From an uncultured Fibrobacter sp. (lineage in GTDB: Bacteria > Fibrobacterota > Fibrobacteria > Fibrobacterales > Fibrobacteraceae), in assembly GCA_946186895.1 (NCBI GenBank), contig CAMHOW010000001.1, forward strand, positions 1 to 50,842: a DNA stretch of 50,842 bases. Reading direction: 5' to 3'. Below the pieces are notes generated by a model, which searched no databases, was not told where the DNA came from, and worked only from the letters and a program-made list of their open reading frames with translations. Position numbers and translations under genes: made by a program. Shown piece after piece: positions 49,241 through 50,842 of this stretch. Every line of letters starts with the position of its first letter. Position 1 is the first letter of the stretch.

Positions 49241-49292
49241 GCAAACAACTGTTGCATAATGCATGTTTCTGTCAACAGCTGTTTGCCGTTTT
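49241..49292 (+). terminator. Terminator after the KilA-N gene
   Basis: GCAAACAACTGTTG (49241-49254) pairs with CAACAGCTGTTTGC (49273-49286) with one mismatch; TTTTT follows. A second hairpin GCAAAAA...TTTTTGC lies just after. Confidence 0.7.
49251..49287 (+). repeat. 37-nt repeat GTTGCATAATGC-N10-CAACAGCTGTTTGCC
   Basis: Second copy of the element at 39642-39678, same length, opposite orientation. Overlaps the terminator. Confidence 0.75.
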
Positions 49293-49365
49293 TAGCAAAA
49301 AATCGCTTTTTGCGTTTTTCCTTTGTAGATTTGGTCTTTTGGTGACGGGAATCTACAAAAATATA

Positions 49366-49394
49366 TTGACTTTTGAATATAAAATATGTATATT
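49366..49394 (+). promoter_or_regulatory. Promoter of the antitoxin-like gene
   Basis: TTGACT (49366-49371), 17 bases, TATATT (49389-49394), about 33 bases before the ribosome site GGAGGT. Confidence 0.7.
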
Positions 49395-49438
49395 GAAAGT
49401 ATAAAAGTACGACCGAGTCTATCAGCGGAGGTATGAAA

Positions 49439-49717
49439 ATGGCGAACTCAGAATTTGACCCGATGGACGAAGAAGAACGGGAAATCATGGAAGCCATCGA
49501 GCGTGGCGATACCCAGCCCGTCCCTACCGAGGAACTCGAACGCATCAGGGCCGAAATCCGCGGATCCGCCCACAACATCACCATCCGAATGAAAGATGCC
49601 GATATCGTGGGCATGAAGGCAAAGGCTGCACGCCTCGGCACAAGCTATCAGACTCTAATCAACAGCATCATTCACCGCTACCTTACGGGCGGCATTACCA
49701 TCAACGAGTCTTTTTAA
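49439..49717 (+). CDS. Orphan antitoxin-like protein (BrnA/RHH type)
   Basis: 92 aa: an acidic N-terminus (DPMDEEEREIMEAIERGDTQPV), then ITIRMKDADIVGMKAKAARLGTSYQTLINSIIHRYLTG, a pattern shared with CopG/BrnA-type antitoxins (IRMKDADI and YQTLINSIIHRYL). The start at 49439 is six bases from GGAGGT; ATG at 49433 is too close. No toxin gene is adjacent: upstream is KilA-N and downstream the convergent nadK. Either the toxin was lost or this is a solo regulator. Confidence 0.8.
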   Translation: MANSEFDPMDEEEREIMEAIERGDTQPVPTEELERIRAEIRGSAHNITIRMKDADIVGMKAKAARLGTSYQTLINSIIHRYLTGGITINESF

Positions 49718-49723
49718 GACAAA

Positions 49724-50608
49724 TTAAGCCAGCTTGGGCTTGCCGGTCCAGCCGAGCTTTTCGCGGAGGGCTCCCACGAATCCCGTATGGCGCATGCGGA
49801 TAAAGGTGGTCACCGCCTTGCTCTCGGCCAAAATCACGTGCTGGCCGGGTTTCATCTGGTAGGTAAAGCGTCCGTCAAAAACCAAGTCCAGCGGGCGGTC
49901 CACCGCCGAGGTAATCTGGAGCTTCTTGGAAGTAAGGGACAACACCAGGGGCCGCACCGAAAGGCTGCTGGGGGCCACGGGAGTCAGCACCACCGCAGGG
50001 GTCGCCGGGTGGATAATGGGGCCGCCTGCCGCCAAGTTGTAGGCCGTCGAGCCTGTAGGGGTCGAAATCAAGAGCGAGTCCGCCCAGTACTCCGTCAGGT
50101 TCGTGCCGTTATAGACCACGTTCACGTTCACCATGCGGTCTGGAGCGTGGGCACGGATATGGACTTCGTTCAGCACCGTCTGCTTGCACAGGCACTTGCG
50201 TCCGTTATAAACGGCGGCATCGATCATCATGCGGTCGCGGGTAGAGAACTCCCCCGCAAGCAAATCGTCGAGAGTCTTGGAGAGGCCCTCTACGCGGGAC
50301 TCCGCCAAAAAACCCACGCGACCCGCGTTCACTCCCAAAATGGGAATGCCGTGCCCGAGGGCGATGTGGGCCGCCGAAAGCACCGTGCCGTCGCCGCCGA
50401 TGGCCAAGAGCAGGTCCATGTTCGAAAGTCCCGATTCCTTCACTACGCGGATTGGCTTTTTCACCAGGCCCTTCAGGGAATCCAGGGCGTAGAAGCAGAC
50501 CTTCGGGTGGCTTTCGGCCCACGCCGAAATCTGTTCCAGGGCAGACACCAGGTCAGCACTCTTGTCCTTGAAACCGACGATACCGATTTTCTCGAAAAAC
50601 TTTTTCAT
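49724..50608 (-). CDS. nadK: NAD kinase
   Basis: Phosphorylates NAD to NADP. The 294-aa protein has the GGDGT motif (LLAIGGDGTVLSAAH), the GVNAGRVGFLAE loop, LNEVHIRAH and the donor-site STPTGSTAYNLAAGGPIIHP. It overlaps the upstream partial gene by 4 bases (ATGA), indicating coupled translation. Convergent with the antitoxin-like gene across six bases. Confidence 0.97.
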   Translation of the reverse strand: MKKFFEKIGIVGFKDKSADLVSALEQISAWAESHPKVCFYALDSLKGLVKKPIRVVKESGLSNMDLLLAIGGDGTVLSAAHIALGHGIPILGVNAGRVGFLAESRVEGLSKTLDDLLAGEFSTRDRMMIDAAVYNGRKCLCKQTVLNEVHIRAHAPDRMVNVNVVYNGTNLTEYWADSLLISTPTGSTAYNLAAGGPIIHPATPAVVLTPVAPSSLSVRPLVLSLTSKKLQITSAVDRPLDLVFDGRFTYQMKPGQHVILAESKAVTTFIRMRHTGFVGALREKLGWTGKPKLA

Positions 50609-50842
50609 GGATTGCCCCCGTCTTCGGCCACGTTCTCGTCTACCATGGCGTCTGAAAGTTTCTTGAGGATTCCCGGGAAATGTTCCTCCACCACCTCGGT
50701 GTGGCCCACGGGTTCTTCGCAGCCAAGCGCCAACGCGAGCACGTTCAGGGCAAGCCCCACCTGGGGATTCTCGCCGCCGTCGAACTCCGGAACCGCCGTG
50801 ATGTTCTCGAGACCGCGAACCACCAGGCCGTCGTCATAGACG
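50605..50842 (-). CDS. C-terminal fragment of an AroA (EPSP synthase)-like protein
   Basis: The window edge cuts this gene; about 79 codons remain. The fragment reads DDGLVVRGLENITAVPEFDG, then NPQVGLALNVLALALG and HTEVVEEHFPGILKKLSDAM. The order DDGL-[ENPQVGLAL]-LALA-xxV-xFPGxxxxL mirrors the end of EPSP synthase, where the middle word is usually DHRxAM; here it is ENPQVG, so the active-site region is diverged. A MurA-type family member is the alternative. Coupled to nadK by a 4-base overlap. Confidence 0.5.
   Translation of the reverse strand, partial: VYDDGLVVRGLENITAVPEFDGGENPQVGLALNVLALALGCEEPVGHTEVVEEHFPGILKKLSDAMVDENVAEDGGNP

Noticed and set aside
48405..49717. Prophage remnant based on KilA-N and antitoxin-like genes
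   Set aside because: No integrase, capsid, terminase or tail gene nearby; each gene has its own promoter, so they look like isolated accessory genes.
49787..50839. 350-aa plus-strand ORF opposite nadK
   Set aside because: Antisense shadow of nadK and the AroA-like end.

Overview
The window looks like a chromosomal segment of a Fibrobacter-type bacterium (phylum Fibrobacterota). The reasons are: three lipoprotein genes carrying FISUMP domains (Fibrobacter succinogenes major paralogous domain, four domains in total), Ser-rich linkers behind lipoprotein signal peptides, a eukaryote-type HisA (from memory, a family known in bacteria from Fibrobacter), and a Gram-negative envelope inventory (beta-barrels, lipoproteins, TonB/ExbB/ExbD). 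No rRNA, tRNA or CRISPR was recognised.

Layout. 1-762: non-coding repeats rich in small hairpins, then a diguanylate cyclase (minus). 2.8-5.0 kb: the classic rpsP-rimM-trmD-rplS operon, followed by two tandem Crp-like cNMP-domain proteins. 6.9-10.2 kb: lipocalin-like secreted protein, eukaryote-type hisA and a GT4 glycosyltransferase with overlapping ends. 10.3-16.1 kb: surface proteins and mutY. 16.1-18.3 kb: rsmB and fmt (minus). 18.3-22.5 kb: a barrel protein, lrgA/lrgB, a SagB-like oxidoreductase and a lipoprotein. 22.6-29.5 kb: a 1153-aa zincin/propeller/barrel protein, a two-domain FISUMP lipoprotein and radA. 29.5-37.3 kb (minus): dCMP deaminase and a TonB2-like energy cluster (DUF3450, TtpC-like ExbB, ExbB, ExbD, TonB, TPR), interrupted by a FISUMP gene and a 67-aa ORF. 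37.3-49.7 kb: accessory region with a GIY-YIG gene, toxin-antitoxin modules, FISUMP and GLUG lipoproteins, purT, a zincin-like lipoprotein with a PH/TM2 protein, a KilA-N gene and an orphan antitoxin-like gene. 49.7 kb-end: nadK and the 3' end of an AroA-like gene.

Most notable non-coding signals: (i) four copies of a CATTGCGAG...GCAATC palindrome whose inner hairpin stem differs in each copy but always pairs. Two copies lie in inverted orientation tightly around the GIY-YIG gene, and two lie inside coding sequences (mutY and the TPR gene). (ii) Multi-hairpin cassettes at 1-762, 39.7 kb and 43.2 kb, with a related cassette inside the 5' coding end of the TtpC-like gene. (iii) Four-copy heptamer tandem repeats next to three start codons. 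(iv) A terminator/anti-terminator-like leader at 48.01-48.16 kb. (v) Many genes with a TATATT-like box 6-7 nt before the start codon and no Shine-Dalgarno, suggesting leaderless transcripts. All functional statements rest on reading the sequence and on memory of protein families; no search was run.
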